From: Fomitopsis serialis
Taxonomy: Eukaryota > Basidiomycota > Agaricomycetes > Polyporales > Fomitopsidaceae
Direction: 5' to 3'
Length of the DNA: 64,000 bases
Assembly: GCF_022376445.1 (NCBI RefSeq)
Contig: NW_025954989.1
Location: forward strand, 248,001-312,000
The translations under genes and the position numbers were made by a program. A model generated the notes under the pieces. The model saw nothing but the letters and a program-made list of their open reading frames with translations, did not search any database and was not told the origin of the DNA. Positions 60,827-64,000 of this stretch are shown here, in pieces; the first letter of the stretch is position 1, and each line of letters opens with the position of its first letter.

Positions 60827-61695
60827 ACCCGAACATCACAGGTGTCAGTGCCCTTGCCTCCTCGCACGTGCTTATAGCTGTGCTCGTAGCTCACTCAGTC
60901 GTCTGGCAGCTGGACAGACGAGAGAAGCAGTATCGACGAGGTATTGTCAACGCCAGCATCCGCGAAGCGAGCATCGAGGGCGGCATATATTTCGCTCATC
61001 CGGGGTTATATCGTTCGTTCGAGCATACTAAGCACTTACTTTCAAGACGCGCGCAGATAACAGCAGACACTGATTTGGTGGCGCTGGAATGGGTGGGTGC
61101 ACCACATCTATCGCCCTGTTCGCGAAGTTCGTATGTACATAGAGACGCGTTCGTGTATCAACAATTTCAGACAGGTATGCCATCAGCACTGCATCGCGAG
61201 GTTCTTGCACGCAAGAAATCCATGAAACCTGGTGCTTTGTAGGAACTTACGATACAGTACGCCGGTAGACCGCAATGGAATCTTGTGTCTTGGTCCATAT
61301 CAGGGACCGAAATAGGGGTACACGACGGACAACACTAGCTAATCAGAGCGGTGCCAGTGGGCGTATAGAACATCTGTCGCCACCGTCGCGTCAGTGAAAT
61401 CTGTCCTCGACTGTTGATCACGCTATGTTCAGTTCTACTTCCGACTCGCTCGCCTCTACACATGTCACGACCGTTCGCGACGCGCAGGGACGCCCTGCAT
61501 CGTTTGGTTTCGGGCAAATAATTGATAACAAAAACGTCCTGAGGTATCTGACTGGAATACAACATGACACAACGAAGGTATACCGAACACCAAATCCCAG
61601 AAAAACCAAGATACATGTCGTCCACTGGCATGTACGCACACCGCGTACACGCGCATCGTTTCTATCTTCATCAAGTCGTCAGCCGTCGATCGAGC
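60827..61695. other. Convergent intergenic region
   Basis: This lies between the 3' ends of the F-box gene and lipase B. Frames are short and without motifs. No gene or repeat was recognised. Confidence 0.35.
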
Positions 61696-63191
61696 TCAGC
61701 TTGAGCACCCCATCTTGACGCCGTCATACGGGCCATCATGGTCCGCCTCCTTGCCACTGAATACCGACGACACGTCGCCGACGATGCACTCCGTGCTCGG
61801 GTTGTCCTGGCCGGGGCACGCCTCCCACGCGCCCGCGTCCGTGATGTGCACCTCGCCCGAGGGGTGGGCAAAGCCGAGGAACCTGCCCGGCAGGATCGGG
61901 ACGAAGTCCTCCTTGTTGTTGATGTGCGTGACGCTCACCCCGAGCGCGTCGACGTAGTCCGCGAAGGCCTGGTTGCCCACGCGCGGGAGGCCGTATCCGA
62001 CGAAGCTCAGCGTCGCGGAGGGGAGCTGGTGGTGGAGATAGACGGTGTCGAGCAGGGAGATCGCGGCGCCTGGGGGCGGGGAGGTTTGTTAGATATAGGT
62101 ACGAGTGATCGAGTGCGGACGGACATACCGAGGGAGTGTCCCACGACCATCACCTTGCTCGTGCTGTGGTTTAACATCGTCGTCTGCACCGCCGCAAGGA
62201 CCTGCGTCGCGGACCTATCGGCATCCCGGATCTCAGCAAGCTGCGATGCTACCACAGAGCGGACAGATCGACTCACTTGGCCTGGGCGTCTGCGAACCCG
62301 GAGTGTACGCTGATCGAGGAGTTGATTTCGGGGAACAAGGTAGAGTTGAGCGATTCCTTGGCGAACTCTGCGTCTTCGATGAGGGGCAGTCTGCGCGTTC
62401 GCGTCGTGAGAGGAAGGCGGGAGGCAGAGAGGAAGGGAAAGCTCACATCTCCTCTGGATCTGTGCCCTGATGCGAGACGATGACCGTGTCCAGCGCCGGG
62501 TCGTAGCCCACAAACCCTGTACTTTTCGGTTAGCACACTGTACTTCCCGACACCGGAGACGTGGTCATGATTATGGGTGGAGCCTGGGAGAATACATACC
62601 AAACGCGCAAATTCACGAGGGTGTTTGAGCGCAACTTCACCGATGATAATGATTAGCAAAACACCCCCACTGAGGCCGAAATGCAATCTCAAACAGTGAC
62701 CAGCGAGACCGCATTTGCGGCGAATGCGTCGGATTCAAATCAATCTTTCAAGATGACCTGTGAGACGGCCGCGAATCTTGTCGCATTGGTCACGATTTGA
62801 GACAGCATTTGAACCAAAAATGAGGTCGTCCGACCACATCGACGTAGCAAAACATCTCTAGTATACGAGACGCTCCCATACCAGCCCATGTCTCCGGTAT
62901 GAACATCGCGCGGCACTCACAGAACTGGTCGGTGTCCCCATTCCCTCCCGAGGCTGTTGGAACGAAACTCGGGTTGCCCTGGCAGTTCGCCCCGCAGTTC
63001 CACGCCAAGGTTCTCGCGGCAGAGCAGTACCCTGCACTGGCGTAGAAGGAGTACGGCTTGAACGAGGATATCTGGGTCGTGCTGAGCGTGCTGATCGACG
63101 CGCGGGGATAGTGGACGGGGCGGGCCTGACTGGCAGGGAGCGCGGCCAGGAGCGCGGCCAGGAGCGCGAGGGCGAGCGTAAGGAAGGGCAT
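61696..63191 (-). CDS. Secreted class 3 lipase, copy B
   Basis: This is a paralogue of lipase A. ATG 63191 opens a strong signal peptide (MPFLTLALALLAALLAALPA). Then come SFYASAGYCSAARTLAWNCG and NGDTDQF, then after a large intron FVGYDPALDTVIVSHQGTD, VHSGFADAQA, the elbow VVGHSLG (about 62140), HINNKEDFVPILPGRF with the catalytic Asp, and ADHDGPYDG with the His. The stop is at 61696. The intron after NGDTDQF is about 400 bp, whereas the same intron in lipase A is about 60 bp. The extra DNA includes a fold-back sequence (62679-62810). Splice borders around it are approximate. Secretion and lipolytic or esterase activity are inferred from the family. Confidence 0.9.
62679..62810. mobile_element. 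Fold-back (MITE-like) insertion in the lipase B intron
   Basis: Two 24-bp arms at 62679-62702 and 62787-62810 are imperfect inverted repeats sharing AAATGC-nn-TCTCAAA-nn-GTGACCA. They enclose 84 bp, including a smaller palindrome (CGCATT...AATGCG near 62710-62728). There is no coding capacity and no clear target-site duplication. A structured intron segment is the alternative. Confidence 0.4.
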
Positions 63192-64000
63192 GGCGACTCG
63201 ATACCAGATAGAGCCGGGCCAGAGACGGGGGAGGAGGATGAAGCCGGGGGACGAGACAATAACTGGCAGCTGGTGTTATGTACCCCGGCTATGCGCCGTC
63301 GACAGATGGTCAAGGAAGAAGATGCATGGTCAGAATCGTTGAACCACCCGCAAGCAGTGTGGGCCAAGCGGGACGTGTGCTCAGCTTGTGCTTGTCGGGA
63401 CGGACAGGCGGTGTTCTGGCAAGCAGTCGATCATCGCTGAGATTAAGATGCGATCGCCCATGTGGCTCTGCCGTCCGACCACCCGCTCCCCTTCTTCCTC
63501 CAACCGCTCACCTACGCTTCCTTCCAGTCGGACTCGCTGGCCCTCTTCTCCGTCGCAAGTCTCCCAGCAGATTACAGACAAGCATCGGGCGATGTGTGCT
63601 GCACCAGTTCAGGCGTGCCATTGGCATGGGGTCCGCCGCGGTCGCGTACGTCGATCAGTGTCCCGTATGTACGCCCCGCTCCGCCCTTTCACGGTGTTCA
63701 GGTAGGCCTGGGGTGGCGTGCTTGAGGTTCAAGTGCTTGTCAAAGATTGATATATGATGCCGGATGCTACAACGACGGGTTGCAACGTTTGAAGCGGTTG
63801 TGCGGTAGCAGTGCGTACTTATCATCAGTGACTCGGGTTGCCCTATGTACCATCGGACTGACACATGCGTACAGGTAATGCAATATGTGGGATCCACCGC
63901 CGTTCCCTTAGATATCTTCGGGGAAGGCAGTCCGGCTACACCAAGACATACGGACAGACAACAAGCGTAGCAGGTAGCTCCCATCTGCCAGCTCAACGAT
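63192..64000. other. Region upstream of lipase B to window edge
   Basis: This holds the lipase B promoter and a small possible gene on the plus strand (see next entry). Beyond about 63800 nothing is recognised. Confidence 0.3.
63462..63725 (+). CDS. Possible small hypothetical protein, partial reading
   Basis: A plus-strand frame reads ALPSDHPLPFFLQPLTYASF then QSDSLALFSVASLPADYRQA, which looks like real protein. It then shifts to another frame for LHQFRRAIGMGSAAVAYVDQ. One extra base in the GGG near 63590 would join them. No ATG is in frame upstream, so the true start or first exon is missing. The function is unknown. Confidence 0.3.
   Translation: MALPSDHPLPFFLQPLTYASFQSDSLALFSVASLPADYRQASGDVCCTSSGVPLAWGPPRSRTSISVPYVRPAPPFHGVQVGLGWRA

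Overview
This window looks like nuclear DNA of a basidiomycete, most likely a mushroom-forming Agaricomycete (possibly Polyporales). The genes are dense and sit on both strands. They are split by many 45-75 bp GT-AG introns with CTNAC-type branch sites. The families are typical of that group: fungal Zn2Cys6 factors, DUF6533 seven-helix proteins, F-box proteins, class 3 secreted lipases and a ROM2-type RhoGEF. No prokaryotic, organellar or viral block and no complete transposon was seen. Product names rest on recognising protein motifs by eye; no database search was run.

Layout. 0.2-2.2 kb: a Zn2Cys6 transcription factor with a 13-nt microexon and apparent frame breaks. 2.7-4.8 kb (-): a disordered hypothetical protein with a PP1-docking-like motif. 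6.1-9.1 kb: an ELMO/CED-12 protein. 9.4-10.8 kb (-): two tandem DUF1772 membrane proteins. 11.6-13.8 kb (-): methylenetetrahydrofolate reductase. 15.1-16.9 kb: a DUF6533 membrane protein. 17.7-18.2 kb: a DUF202 protein. 18.4-20.2 kb: a proline-rich hypothetical protein. 20.7-23.8 kb (-): an R3H-SUZ RNA-binding protein. 24.3-26.3 kb (-): an AVT-type amino-acid transporter, divergent from RPB4 at 26.5-27.1 kb.

27.4-29.5 kb (-): tRNA pseudouridine synthase PUS1. 30.3-31.9 kb (-): a TRM140/METTL2 tRNA m3C methyltransferase, divergent from ROM2 (32.4-38.7 kb), a RhoGEF with DEP, two DH-like regions, PH and CNH. 39.0-40.4 kb (-): a hypothetical protein. 41.4 kb (-): a U6 snRNA copy with two base losses. 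42.0-44.8 kb: a secreted repeat protein with four His/Asp-flanked VVVNG units and a Ser-rich decapeptide tail. 45.1-46.2 kb: an FMP52/TIP30-like reductase. 46.4-48.6 kb (-): a GH5 exo-beta-1,3-glucanase. 50.1-51.8 kb (-): DGAT2 (DGA1). 52.2-55.0 kb (-): CDC48. 55.7-56.6 kb (-): tubulin cofactor B. 56.9-57.0 kb (-): an intact U6 snRNA. 57.4-63.2 kb: two paralogous secreted class 3 lipases (-) flanking an F-box gene (+).

The genes are mostly independent housekeeping genes, not a pathway cluster. Three neighbours are RNA-related (RPB4, PUS1, TRM140). ROM2 and the exo-glucanase both bear on the cell wall.

One pattern cuts across the window. In several unrelated genes, and in one U6 copy, the expected reading frame or conserved RNA sequence is restored if one base is missing from a homopolymer. 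This suggests either base-calling deletions in the assembly or, less likely, several independently decaying loci. It should be settled before any of the frame breaks is interpreted biologically.
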